Assembly (NCBI GenBank): GCA_020160755.1
Contig: JAIUPN010000004.1
Location: forward strand, 124,001-188,000
DNA length: 64,000 nt
Reading direction: 5' to 3'
Origin: Pseudomonadota bacterium
Lineage (GTDB): Bacteria; Pseudomonadota; Alphaproteobacteria; Sphingomonadales; Sphingomonadaceae
Shown: in pieces, positions 25,408-41,605 of the stretch
Numbering within the stretch: position 1 is the first letter of the stretch
Layout: the number at the start of each line of letters is the position of its first letter
The notes under the pieces: generated by a model
What the model was told of the DNA's origin: nothing
The model's input: the letters and a program-made list of their open reading frames with translations, nothing else
Databases searched by the model: none
Translations under genes and position numbers: made by a program

Positions 25408-26517
25408 ATGAGAAAGGGCGTTGGCGTCGCGGTCGCGGCGATGGCAGTTGTCGCTCCGATCCCCAGTCAGGCTGTGGTCGATCCCGTGGACGAGTGCTCC
25501 TGGGATAGGCGCGCGTCGCTGCCACCGGCAGTTCAACGCTATCTGTCATTGATCTTCCAGAAGCCCGAGGATCGATATCGACCTTTCCGCTTTTCGCTCG
25601 AGGAATATTTCGACCCTCCGCCGGGCTATCTTTCGCGGCGCGTCGAGCGCTTCGCCGACATTGACAAGTCCAGACCCTATTCGCTCTATCAATCCAACTC
25701 AAATTTCCCCGCGGGGCTGCTTCAGCACGAGGCGGGCACGCCCGCTCCCTTTTATCGCTACTGGCGGTCGAATCGCGCTTGGTCCAGCTTCCGCCTGAGC
25801 GGCCATGACGGTGCCGATTTTGCCGGGCTGGGACCGGTGAGCTTTGTCGGTTTCGACCCTCGCTTCTTTACTTCCCCGGAAGCGCAGGCGGCAGCAATCG
25901 TCGGCCAGAATCCCAGACGTTTTCAAACCGGAAAATACCGGATCGAGGAAGCCGGCGACGCATGTCTCGTCGTGACACAAGCCGATGGCGACCGACTGAC
26001 TGCGTTGCTCACCATTTACGATGGACAACCCGGCGCCGATCGCTTCGTGCGGACACGTGACTTCATGCAATGTCGCGACCAGCATTATGGCCGCTTCCTT
26101 GGCCTGCGTTTCGGGCCATCGCCGCGTCCATATTCGCCTGGAGTCGAGCCGGTTCGGGCGCCCGATTACGATTACAGCAAACTGCCGCTCGCGCCGCCAC
26201 CCCGGTTGCCGCGGCCGGTTTCGTCATCGCGGCCGCCGGTATGGGGCCCGACGTTTGCATCGCTGGCCGAAGGGCAGGCAAGTGCACCGCCGATACAGCG
26301 GAACCGCCGATCGGGTTCCGAAGCCGAGATATTCCAGAGCGACGATGCCGTGCAGATTATCGCGCTCGATGGGGCGAGCGACTTCGCGGGCGTGTGTCGG
26401 GTCGCGATGGATCTTCATAGCCGACGCTTGACGGGCAACGTGTTGCAATGGGCCGACGAGCGACGCGCCAAACGAACAACGGAAGGGGTCGGCTTGCGTC
26501 CGCTCCCCGACCCATAG
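25408..26517 (+). CDS. Exported protein of unknown function
   Basis: 369-residue protein I do not recognise. It has a Sec signal peptide (MRKGVGVAVAAMAVVAPIPSQA) and a mature part with many Arg, Pro, Tyr and Phe. Four Cys residues are scattered through the mature part (DECSW, DACLV, QCRDQ and VCRVA) and suggest disulfides in the periplasm. A Pro/Ser-rich linker lies around residues 245-290. The last 15 codons (RTTEGVGLRPLPDP) are encoded by a palindromic repeat at 26478, so its C-terminus looks repeat-derived. The ATG at 25408 is preceded by GGCTAGGATG, a weak ribosome-binding site. Confidence 0.6.
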   Translation: MRKGVGVAVAAMAVVAPIPSQAVVDPVDECSWDRRASLPPAVQRYLSLIFQKPEDRYRPFRFSLEEYFDPPPGYLSRRVERFADIDKSRPYSLYQSNSNFPAGLLQHEAGTPAPFYRYWRSNRAWSSFRLSGHDGADFAGLGPVSFVGFDPRFFTSPEAQAAAIVGQNPRRFQTGKYRIEEAGDACLVVTQADGDRLTALLTIYDGQPGADRFVRTRDFMQCRDQHYGRFLGLRFGPSPRPYSPGVEPVRAPDYDYSKLPLAPPPRLPRPVSSSRPPVWGPTFASLAEGQASAPPIQRNRRSGSEAEIFQSDDAVQIIALDGASDFAGVCRVAMDLHSRRLTGNVLQWADERRAKRTTEGVGLRPLPDP

Positions 26518-26525
26518 CTGCCGTT
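26478..26525. repeat. Second palindromic repeat family, at end of exported-protein gene
   Basis: AACGG / CCGTT and GGGTCGG / CCGACCC form a nested inverted repeat. A partial match, CTCCCCACCCCATAGTTGCCG, is found at 24518-24538 (compare CTCCCCGACCCATAGCTGCCG here). The first half of the copy encodes the C-terminus of the preceding ORF. Confidence 0.55.
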
Positions 26526-26551
26526 CGCGCCATCACTTCGCCGCGCTGCCG

Positions 26552-26580
26552 TTGACAGAGCGCACCCCCAATCCTATATC
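26552..26580 (+). promoter_or_regulatory. Sigma-70 promoter of rpoBC
   Basis: TTGACA (26552-26557), exactly 17 bp, then TATATC (26575-26580). This is the closest match to the sigma-70 consensus seen in the window. Transcription would start near 26587 and leave a leader of about 170 nt before rpoB. Confidence 0.75.
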
Positions 26581-26665
26581 GCCGTCATACCCCATCGTCC
26601 GAGATAGAGCCTGACTTTGCGCAGCGGGCTGTACGGATAGGGCGGAGGGGATTTCGACAGCGTTG

Positions 26666-26708
26666 AAAAGCTGCGGTAAACCGGCAACGGTTGGCCTGCG
26701 GCTTTTTT
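26666..26708 (+). terminator. Attenuator-like hairpin in rpoB leader
   Basis: AAAAGC / GCTTTT closes a long imperfect stem. Its upper part is AACCG-GCAA-CGGTT, a perfect 5-bp stem with a GNRA tetraloop. It ends in a T6 run at 26703-26708, only 50 bases before the rpoB start. The layout is that of an intrinsic terminator inside the leader, as with the attenuator upstream of rpoB in Escherichia coli. Confidence 0.55.
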
Positions 26709-26757
26709 CGCGTCGATGCGCTCGCGACTGATTTTTCTTAAGGCGAGACAATCACTT

Positions 26758-30936
<4,179 letters not shown>

Positions 30937-30948
30937 TGATTTTCCTCA

Positions 30949-30973
30949 CCCCCTTCGCCTGCGGCGAGGGGGG
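30949..30973 (+). promoter_or_regulatory. Hairpin between rpoB and rpoC
   Basis: CCCCCTTCGCC / GGCGAGGGGGG forms an 11-bp stem with a TGC loop (one G-U pair) in the 55-nt spacer. No T tract follows, so it is more likely an mRNA processing or stability element, or a repeat, than a terminator. Confidence 0.4.
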
Positions 30974-30991
30974 AAGAGTGGAGCTTAGAAT

Positions 30992-35278
<4,287 letters not shown>

Positions 35279-35309
35279 GCTTCCCCGGAGCCTTTGGCTG
35301 ACAGAAATG

Positions 35310-35343
35310 AGCCCCGCCGGAGCGATCCGGCGGGGCTTTTTCT
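35310..35343 (+). terminator. Intrinsic terminator after rpoC
   Basis: Perfect 12-bp inverted repeat AGCCCCGCCGGA / TCCGGCGGGGCT with loop GCGA, followed by a run of T. It ends the rpoBC operon. Confidence 0.92.
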
Positions 35344-35530
35344 TTGGCTCGTATCTCGTGTGGAACTAGGCGAGCGAGAACGAGGTGTTCTTGTACATTC
35401 CCTACAGCTTCGCCGCGTTGTCCAATAGGTGACCGAAGGGTGCCCGGCCGGACCGTTCGGCGGGGTGCCGCCTTTGCGCTTTCTCCTGCTGTGATTCTGT
35501 GCTCCAAATCTCCTCATTGGGGGGCACAGA

Positions 35531-36346
35531 ATGACGATTATGTTGGTGTTGATGGCCGCGGCATCCGGTGTGGCGGCGCCTGCGGACGAGGAAATGATGC
35601 TGCCCGTCGGTTATGGGGTGGTCCAGCAGGCGGATATCCGCGTGCCGATCAGCGATTCTGTCCGCGCCGCAACATGGGACGAACTGGAAATCCCGCTGGA
35701 TAGGCCGGTTCCCGTTCGCTTGGCCTGCATCATATTCGTCCCATCGGGAGGGCCGGGTAATTGCGTACCGGCCTCGCTCGTACCGCCCGGGCAAGAGCGT
35801 GTGGACTGGGACAAGATATTGGAGGCGAGGGACAAGGTAGAGCGTTCGACCAGCCGGGTTGATGCCGCGCTCTTCAAGGCGGCGGCGGGGCGCTTGAAGA
35901 CGCTCCGCCTGTTCCCCGGCGACCAACGCACGGTGTTTTCCATTCGCTTCTTCGAAGAGGTCGTCGGGCCCGCCGATGCACGCCCACGCTTTGCAGTCGC
36001 GCCGGAGCCGGCGCTGACCACGCGCAATGTTTTGTTCGCCGAGCCGCTCGATGGCCGGCTGCTTCAGATGCTCTATCCTGCGATTGCCATGCGTTATTCG
36101 GTCAATGCCCAGGTTCGGGTGACGTGCGATATCGGGGCCGACCTTAAATTACTGTGTCGCGATCGTGGCACCGTGTTTTCCAATCCCGCCGAGGTTCCTG
36201 GCTATACCGCGCAATTGATGGAGGATCTGCGCTTTTCGACCTACCAGCTAGCCTCGACGATCAAGTTGCAGCCGAAAACCGCCGACGGCCAAGATGTGGC
36301 TGGACGGCAGTTCGCATTCGCCGTGCACTGGAGCTTGCCCAAATAG
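35531..36346 (+). CDS. Exported protein of unknown function with TonB-C-like region
   Basis: 271-residue protein with a short signal peptide (MTIMLVLMAAASGVAAPA). The C-terminal third (YPAIAMRYSVNAQVRVTCDI followed by PGYTAQLMEDLRFSTY) resembles the fold of the TonB C-terminal domain, where YPxxAxxxxxxGxVxVxxxI is common. No transmembrane anchor after the signal is seen, so this is a periplasmic relative at most. The two Cys pairs could form disulfides. It stands alone after rpoC, with no operon partner. Function is not known. Confidence 0.6.
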   Translation: MTIMLVLMAAASGVAAPADEEMMLPVGYGVVQQADIRVPISDSVRAATWDELEIPLDRPVPVRLACIIFVPSGGPGNCVPASLVPPGQERVDWDKILEARDKVERSTSRVDAALFKAAAGRLKTLRLFPGDQRTVFSIRFFEEVVGPADARPRFAVAPEPALTTRNVLFAEPLDGRLLQMLYPAIAMRYSVNAQVRVTCDIGADLKLLCRDRGTVFSNPAEVPGYTAQLMEDLRFSTYQLASTIKLQPKTADGQDVAGRQFAFAVHWSLPK

Positions 36347-36380
36347 AAAAGGGCCCACCGGGGTGGCCAGTGAGCCCTTG
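36347..36380 (-). terminator. Terminator of pspC (possibly bidirectional)
   Basis: AAGGGC / GCCCTT encloses CCACC-GG-GGTGG. On the minus strand the stem is followed by TTTTC. It sits between the convergent gene ends at 36346 and 36440. Confidence 0.65.
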
Positions 36381-36439
36381 GTCCTGGGAATATGCGGGCC
36401 GGTGCGACTGCGCCTGTTAGGCGGCCGGCCCGGGCTGTC

Positions 36440-36619
36440 CTAGGGCGCGAGGATCGCGACTGCGAGGTACAGCAGCAGAGGCAGGCCGAAGCCCAGAAGC
36501 GTCAGGGCGACAAAGCCGACGCGCGTCCACAAGACGTCGATGCCGAACTGGTCCGATATACCGGCGCACACGCCGAAGATCATCCCGTCGCGACGATTCT
36601 TGCGAAAACCCTGTTTCAT
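36440..36619 (-). CDS. PspC domain protein
   Basis: 59-residue single PspC-domain membrane protein: FRKNRRDGMIFGVCAGISDQFGIDVLWTR, then one long hydrophobic helix (VGFVALTLLGFGLPLLLYLAVAILAP). PspC proteins sense or signal membrane stress with PspA/PspB, none of which are nearby. The ATG at 36619 has GGAAAGGAAAGAA directly upstream; an ATG at 36634 would add five residues that overlap this ribosome-binding site. The 37-residue peptide gene lies 59 bases upstream in the same direction. Confidence 0.88.
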   Translation of the reverse strand: MKQGFRKNRRDGMIFGVCAGISDQFGIDVLWTRVGFVALTLLGFGLPLLLYLAVAILAP

Positions 36620-36678
36620 TTCTTTCCTTTCCATCCCGGCCAGGACGGCCGGCGTTTATCGAGGGCCGTGGCGGCCGG

Positions 36679-36792
36679 TCAGGCGACCAGACCGTTCGGG
36701 CCGGCAGCGGCGAGGAGCATGACCGAGCAGTAGAGCGAGGCAACCGCAGCGATCGCGTAGCTCTTGAACGAGTCGACATTGAAATGGGCCAT
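36679..36792 (-). CDS. 37-residue single-span membrane peptide
   Basis: A 37-codon ORF beginning MAHFNVDSFKSYAIAAVASL and ending in the helix MLLAAAGPNGLVA. It has a clear ribosome-binding site, AAGGAAAATATC, directly before the ATG at 36792. The sequence has an acidic/basic N-terminus and one membrane helix, like other small stress-linked membrane proteins. It is in the same direction as pspC and could share its transcript. No family is recognised. Confidence 0.65.
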   Translation of the reverse strand: MAHFNVDSFKSYAIAAVASLYCSVMLLAAAGPNGLVA

Positions 36793-37033
36793 GATATTTT
36801 CCTTCCTTGAACCTTCCATCCGGGCCATCCGGTGGATGCCAACAGTAATGCAGGGTTCGTGCCAATTTCATTCATTGGCGGTTAAGCGTGGTTTTTCGGC
36901 TTGCGACATATTATTTCAGCGCGAAAAATGCGCTGATATGGTGAGAAATCCCGTTAGTAGGAAAAATTTCAATGCGCCAACGTGGCCGGATGCACTGGCT
37001 TCGTCGATGCGGCTGCGGTAGGCGGACAGGCAG

Positions 37034-38143
37034 ATGACGCTGACCCGCCTTTCGCTGACCGATTTTCGCAATCATGCCGGCGCGGACATGGCGGCGGCGC
37101 CCGGACTCGTCGCGCTGCATGGCGACAATGGCGCGGGCAAGACCAATATATTGGAGGCGATCTCGCTGCTCGCGCCGGGGCGCGGGCTTCGCCGTGCGGC
37201 GCTGTCCGACATGGTGCGCGATGGCGCGAACGGCGGCTTCGCGGTGTTTGCCGAAGTTCAGGCCGGTGCGGACCTCGCGCCGGTGGCGCTGGGAACGGGG
37301 ATCGAGCCCGCGCAGCCGGGGCGGCGGATCGTGCGCATCAACGGCGCGACCGCCGCCGCGACCGCGCTGGGCGACTGGCTGGCGGTGCTGTGGCTGACCC
37401 CCGCGATGGACCGGCTGTTCGTCGAGACCGCGGGCAACCGGCGGCGTTTCCTCGACCGGCTCGTGCTCGCGCTCGACCCGCGCCATGCGCAGCACAGCAA
37501 CCGGTACGAGGCCGCGCTGCGTGCGCGGGGGAAATTGCTTGCCGACATATCTGTCGCCGATCCGGGCTGGCTGGCGAGCCTTGAAGCGCAACTTGCCGAA
37601 CATGGCGCGGCGATGGATGCCGCGCGCCAGCATATGCTTGCCGGATTGTCTGCCGAACTGGCCGGACAGCCCGATGCGCCTTTTGCCCGCCCGCTGCTGA
37701 CGCTGGTCGATAGCGAGGGCACGGCACGGACAACGCCGCATGAGGTCGAGGCGCTCAAGGCGCTCTTCACATCGCGCCGCCGGATAGACGCGGCGGCGGG
37801 CCGTGCGACCGCAGGGCCGCACCGCGACGATCTGTCAGCCGTTCACGCCGCGACCGGGCGCGCTGCGGCGCGCTGCTCGACCGGCGAGCAAAAGGCGATG
37901 CTGCTCTCGCTCGTCCTCGCGCACAGCGACAGCGTCGCGCGCGCGCGCGGCCAGCGGCCGCTGCTGCTGCTCGATGAGGTCGCGGCGCACCTCGACCCGC
38001 TGCGGCGCGGAGCGCTCTACGAGCGGCTCGCGGCGCAGCGCGGGCAAGCGTGGCTTACGGGGACCGAGGCGGCGCTGTTCGCCGATATGCCGGGGCCGGT
38101 CACCCGCTTCCGCATCAACGGCGGGCGGATCGCGGCGGGTTAA
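37034..38143 (+). CDS. recF: DNA replication/repair protein RecF
   Basis: 369-residue SMC-like ATPase that helps load RecA at single-strand gaps. Walker A GDNGAGKT is at residues 30-37, the signature CSTGEQKAMLLSLVLAHS follows and Walker B is LLLLDEVAAHLDPLRR. RRFLDRLVLALDPRHA is the typical D-loop-side motif. The ATG at 37034 follows GGCGGACAGGCAG. It is not next to dnaA or dnaN here. Its last four bases overlap the convergent arsC. Confidence 0.95.
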   Translation: MTLTRLSLTDFRNHAGADMAAAPGLVALHGDNGAGKTNILEAISLLAPGRGLRRAALSDMVRDGANGGFAVFAEVQAGADLAPVALGTGIEPAQPGRRIVRINGATAAATALGDWLAVLWLTPAMDRLFVETAGNRRRFLDRLVLALDPRHAQHSNRYEAALRARGKLLADISVADPGWLASLEAQLAEHGAAMDAARQHMLAGLSAELAGQPDAPFARPLLTLVDSEGTARTTPHEVEALKALFTSRRRIDAAAGRATAGPHRDDLSAVHAATGRAAARCSTGEQKAMLLSLVLAHSDSVARARGQRPLLLLDEVAAHLDPLRRGALYERLAAQRGQAWLTGTEAALFADMPGPVTRFRINGGRIAAG

Positions 38144-38484
38144 AGGATTTCGCGCACCACGTCCTGCGGGCGGCACAGCCTTGCGCCCTTGTCGGTCTCG
38201 ACGATCGGGCGTTCGACATAGGCGGGGTTCGCCGCCATCGCGGCGATGATCGCGTCCTCACCAGCATCCTTCAGCCCGCGTTCCTCGGCATCGGTGCCGC
38301 GCAGGCGCAGCGCGTCGCGCGCGGTGATCCCCGCGTCGGCGAACAGCTGGCGCAGCTTGTCCGCGCTGTACGGATTTTTGAGATATTCGATGACGGTCAG
38401 CTCGACGCCGGGGGTTTCCTGAAGGATCGCCAGCGTCTTGCGCGAGGTGCCGCAAGCGGGGTTGTGCCAGATGGTCGCGTTCAT
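38140..38484 (-). CDS. arsC: Arsenate reductase (glutaredoxin type)
   Basis: 114-residue ArsC that reduces arsenate to arsenite using glutaredoxin and glutathione. The nucleophile Cys11 is in HNPACGTSR. The C-terminal half has VERPIVETDKGARLCRP, where Arg residues bind the oxyanion. Length and motifs match E. coli ArsC. There is no arsR, arsB or acr3 in the window, so it may serve as a general chromosomal copy. It is convergent with recF. Confidence 0.92.
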   Translation of the reverse strand: MNATIWHNPACGTSRKTLAILQETPGVELTVIEYLKNPYSADKLRQLFADAGITARDALRLRGTDAEERGLKDAGEDAIIAAMAANPAYVERPIVETDKGARLCRPQDVVREIL

Positions 38485-38645
38485 GGGGCGTCTCCTAACC
38501 CAGCCTTACAGCAGCGTAAACTCGCTATTCATAGCATATATGGCACATCTTCCCGCATGAAGGGGAACCACCAGCTTGCCTTTCGCGGCCGATACACGAC
38601 TTATGCAAAGTCGAGTGACCGTCAAAGGGCGGCTTATGCGGGGTT

Positions 38646-39401
38646 GTGGCTCAAGTGAATGAATTGATAGATCGCCGGGCGTTGTTGGCCGCGATGGCAG
38701 GAGCGGGCGCTATGGCCGCCGTGCCGGCGCGGGCGCAGCTTCCCAACTGGGTTCAGCAGCCGGTGGCCCCCTTGCCGCCGCCGGTCGATTATCTGGCCGT
38801 GGCCAAGAAGCAGCTCGCGATGCAGGGACGCAATATCCCGCAATCGGACCGCGTCGGCGTGGTCGATTTCGGCCTGCCGTCTTCGCGTCCGCGCTTCGCG
38901 CTGGTCGACATGATCGCGGGCAAGGTCGAGATGTTCCCGGTGACGCATGGCCGCGGATCGGACCCGCAGCACGACGGCTGGCTCAAGAATTTTTCGAACC
39001 GCGTCGGAAGCCTCGCGACCTCGCGCGGGGCGTATCGCACCAGCGACTATTATTGGGGCGCCAACGGATCGTCGATGCGCCTCGCGGGACTGGAGCCCGA
39101 CAATTATTCGGCCGATCAGCGCGCGATCGTCGTGCACGGCGCCTGGTATGCCGACCCGGCATTGATCGCGACGCAGGGCAAGCTGGGGCGCAGCGAAGGC
39201 TGCTTCGTTTTCGGTGAAGAGCTGCTGCCGATGATTCTCTACAAACTCGGGCCGGGGCGGCTGCTGTTCGCCGACCGGCTGAGCGCGCCGCCGCCGATGC
39301 CCAAGCCGTTCGAGCTGCCGCCCGCCGACCCGCTGCCGGGGATGGAGAATCTGCGGCGCGCGAGTTCGATCAGCGGGCCCTTGCCGAAGACCGCGGACTG
39401 A
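38646..39401 (+). CDS. Murein L,D-transpeptidase catalytic domain protein (YkuD_2-like)
   Basis: 251-residue exported protein. The N-terminus (LIDRRALLAAMAGAGAMAAVPARAQ) is a signal with an RR pair. The catalytic Cys lies in GKLGRSEGCFVF and the paired His in AIVVHGAWYADP. This short domain family (YkuD_2) acts on cell-wall peptides, either as an L,D-transpeptidase or a carboxypeptidase. The start is uncertain: GTG at 38646 is used, but GTG at 38655 (MNELIDRR) is possible. A second, larger L,D-transpeptidase lies 2 kb downstream. Confidence 0.83.
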   Translation: MAQVNELIDRRALLAAMAGAGAMAAVPARAQLPNWVQQPVAPLPPPVDYLAVAKKQLAMQGRNIPQSDRVGVVDFGLPSSRPRFALVDMIAGKVEMFPVTHGRGSDPQHDGWLKNFSNRVGSLATSRGAYRTSDYYWGANGSSMRLAGLEPDNYSADQRAIVVHGAWYADPALIATQGKLGRSEGCFVFGEELLPMILYKLGPGRLLFADRLSAPPPMPKPFELPPADPLPGMENLRRASSISGPLPKTAD

Positions 39402-39451
39402 GCGCTTCCACCCGCCGCCCCGGCTTTGCGGGTGTTTAGATGATTCTGTCT

Positions 39452-40696
39452 TCAGACAGTCCGTCGATGTTCGTCGGAGCGCGGTAGCAGGAATGTCGCG
39501 AGGCCCAGAAGCGGCAGGTAAGCGCAGAACTTGTACACCCAGACGATGCCATAGATGTCGGCAAGCTGGCCGAGCCCGGCCGCGCCGACCCCGCTGATCC
39601 CGAACATCAGGCCGAACATCAGCCCCGACACCAGTCCGACGCGGCCGGGGACGAGTTCCTGTGCATAGACCACGAGCGCGGCGAACGCCGACGACATGAT
39701 CAGGCCGATCGAGATGGCGAAGATCGTCGTCCAGAACAGATTGGCGTGCGGCAGGATCATCGCGAAGGGCGCGACGCCGAGGAAGGACACCCAGATCACC
39801 GCCTTGCGGCCGATGCGATCGCCCACGGGGCCGCCTGCGAAGGTTCCGGCCGCGATCGCGGCGAGGAAGCAGAAGAGATAGAATTGGGATTCGCGCGCGG
39901 TCAGGTCGAACCGCTCGATCAGGTAGAAGGTGAAATAGTTGGTGAAGGCACCGATGTAGATGAACTTCGCGAACATCAGGATGCCGATCGCCGACAGGGC
40001 GCGGATGATCTCGCGGCGGCTGTGCGGCGAAGCATGGGCGATGGCGGGGGCACTGGCCTGCGCCCGGCTGTGCTGCAACCGCCATTTCGTGACGCCGAAG
40101 AGCACCCAGATTGCCGCGATGGCGACGAAGGCGAGCCAGCCGACCGCGGTCTGGCCGAACGGCAGGATGATCGCCGACGCGACGATAGGGCCGAGCGCGG
40201 AGCCCGTGTTGCCGCCGACCTGAAACGCCGACTGGGCGGTGCCGAAGCGGCCGCCCGACGCCATCCGCGCGACGCGCGAGGCCTCCGGGTGGAAGGTGGC
40301 GGAACCGATGCCGATGACGGCGGATGCGAGGATCAGCGCCGAATAGCTGTCCGCCATCGCGAGGCCGCCGACCCCGGCGAGCGTGACGATCATGCCGAGG
40401 GGCAGCAGATAGGGCAGGGGGCGCTTGTCGGTATAGAGGCCGACCCATGGCTGGAGCAGCGAGGCGGTGACCTGATAGATGAGCGCGATCCAGCCGATCT
40501 GGCCGAAGCTCAGATGATATTTTTCCTTGAGCATCGGGTAGATCGCCGGGAGCACGGCCTGGATCAGGTCGTTCAGAAGATGGGCGAAGGCGACGGCGCC
40601 GACGATCTGCACGACGAGCTTCGGCCCATCCTGCCGCGGCGCGGTGGGGGGCAGCATATCGGGGGAGGCGGGCAGGGTGGCGGCGGAATCGGTCAC
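39452..40696 (-). CDS. MFS exporter, fosmidomycin-resistance (Fsr) type
   Basis: 414-residue transporter with about 12 membrane helices. The Fsr signature is clear: AFAHLLNDLIQAVLPAIYPMLK at the first helix, and SATFHPEASRVARMASGGRFGTAQSAFQVGG between helices 4 and 5. Members confer resistance to fosmidomycin and other small molecules. It diverges from an AraC regulator, suggesting inducible expression by a substrate. No signal peptide, as expected. Confidence 0.9.
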   Translation of the reverse strand: MTDSAATLPASPDMLPPTAPRQDGPKLVVQIVGAVAFAHLLNDLIQAVLPAIYPMLKEKYHLSFGQIGWIALIYQVTASLLQPWVGLYTDKRPLPYLLPLGMIVTLAGVGGLAMADSYSALILASAVIGIGSATFHPEASRVARMASGGRFGTAQSAFQVGGNTGSALGPIVASAIILPFGQTAVGWLAFVAIAAIWVLFGVTKWRLQHSRAQASAPAIAHASPHSRREIIRALSAIGILMFAKFIYIGAFTNYFTFYLIERFDLTARESQFYLFCFLAAIAAGTFAGGPVGDRIGRKAVIWVSFLGVAPFAMILPHANLFWTTIFAISIGLIMSSAFAALVVYAQELVPGRVGLVSGLMFGLMFGISGVGAAGLGQLADIYGIVWVYKFCAYLPLLGLATFLLPRSDEHRRTV

Positions 40697-40731
40697 GATC
40701 GGGTCTTTCGGCTTTTTGGAAGCGCGCCTCT

Positions 40732-40758
40732 AGCAAGCGCGCTTCGTTCCCGCTTGCT
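40732..40758. promoter_or_regulatory. Inverted repeat between fsr-like and araC-like genes
   Basis: AGCAAGCG / CGCTTGCT with an 11-nt spacer in the 93-bp divergent region. It is a candidate binding site for the AraC regulator. AraC proteins more often use direct repeats, so the assignment is tentative. Confidence 0.4.
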
Positions 40759-40789
40759 TGTATGAGCCAATCATTTCTGCAAGTGGGAC

Positions 40790-41557
40790 ATGATGGACTT
40801 TTATCCCGACGAGAATGACGATGTGACGCGGCCGCTCATCGCGATCGGCCACGATTATCCGGATTCGTTCGAGCTGGCCGAGCATCGGCACCGCCGCAGC
40901 CAGTTTCTCTATGCCGCGCGCGGCGTGATGGCGGTCAGCACGCCTTCGGGTGCGTGGGTGGCACCACCCGAACGCGCGGTCTGGATCCCGGGCGGCACGC
41001 CGCATTCGGTGCGCATGGTGGGCGCGGTGCAAACCCGCAGCGTCCTCGTCGAACCCGGCGAATGCCCCGGGCGGGGGCTCCAGTGTCAGGTGGTCGGCGT
41101 GTCGCCCTTGCTTCGCCATCTCCTGTCCGCCGCCGCGCATGTGACCCCCGAATATGATGTGGCGGGCCGCGAGGGACTGGTCATGCAGCTGTTGATGGCG
41201 GAAATCGACGCGGCGCCGCCGATCCCGCTCGCGGTTCCCTTTCCGTCGCATCCGGCGCTCGCACGGCGATGCCACGCCTTCCTCGAACGACCGCACGCGG
41301 CGGCGACGATCGACGAATGGGCGGACGCCATGGGAATGAACCGCCGCAGCTTCACCCGGCTGTTCCGGCGCGAGACCGCGATGAGCTTCGCCGAATGGCG
41401 CCAGCAGGCGTGCCTGTCGGTGGCCCTTCCGAAGCTGGCGGCGGGGGAGCCGGTGACGTCGATCGCCTATGATCTCGGCTATGACGGACCGGGCAATTTT
41501 TCCACAATGTTCAAGCGTATGCTCGGCGTTTCGCCAAGCCGATACCGCTTGCCATAG
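40790..41557 (+). CDS. AraC family regulator with cupin sensor domain
   Basis: 255-residue regulator. The N-terminal half is a cupin ligand domain (AEHRHRRSQFLYAARGVMAV, then PGGTPHSVRMVG). The C-terminal two-HTH domain starts near residue 170 with ATIDEWADAMGMNRRSFTRLF and ends VTSIAYDLGYDGPGNFSTMFK followed by VSPSRYR, the family signature. It is divergent from an Fsr-type exporter, which it probably activates. The first of two adjacent ATGs (40790, 40793) is used. Confidence 0.9.
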   Translation: MMDFYPDENDDVTRPLIAIGHDYPDSFELAEHRHRRSQFLYAARGVMAVSTPSGAWVAPPERAVWIPGGTPHSVRMVGAVQTRSVLVEPGECPGRGLQCQVVGVSPLLRHLLSAAAHVTPEYDVAGREGLVMQLLMAEIDAAPPIPLAVPFPSHPALARRCHAFLERPHAAATIDEWADAMGMNRRSFTRLFRRETAMSFAEWRQQACLSVALPKLAAGEPVTSIAYDLGYDGPGNFSTMFKRMLGVSPSRYRLP

Positions 41558-41605
41558 CGTAATCGAAGCCGTCGCCCGAGCGACGGCTCCGTCCGGCGCT
41601 GCCGA

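Noticed and set aside
38140..38484. An arsenic-resistance operon
   Set aside because: Only a lone arsC is present, without arsR, arsB or acr3 in the surrounding genes.
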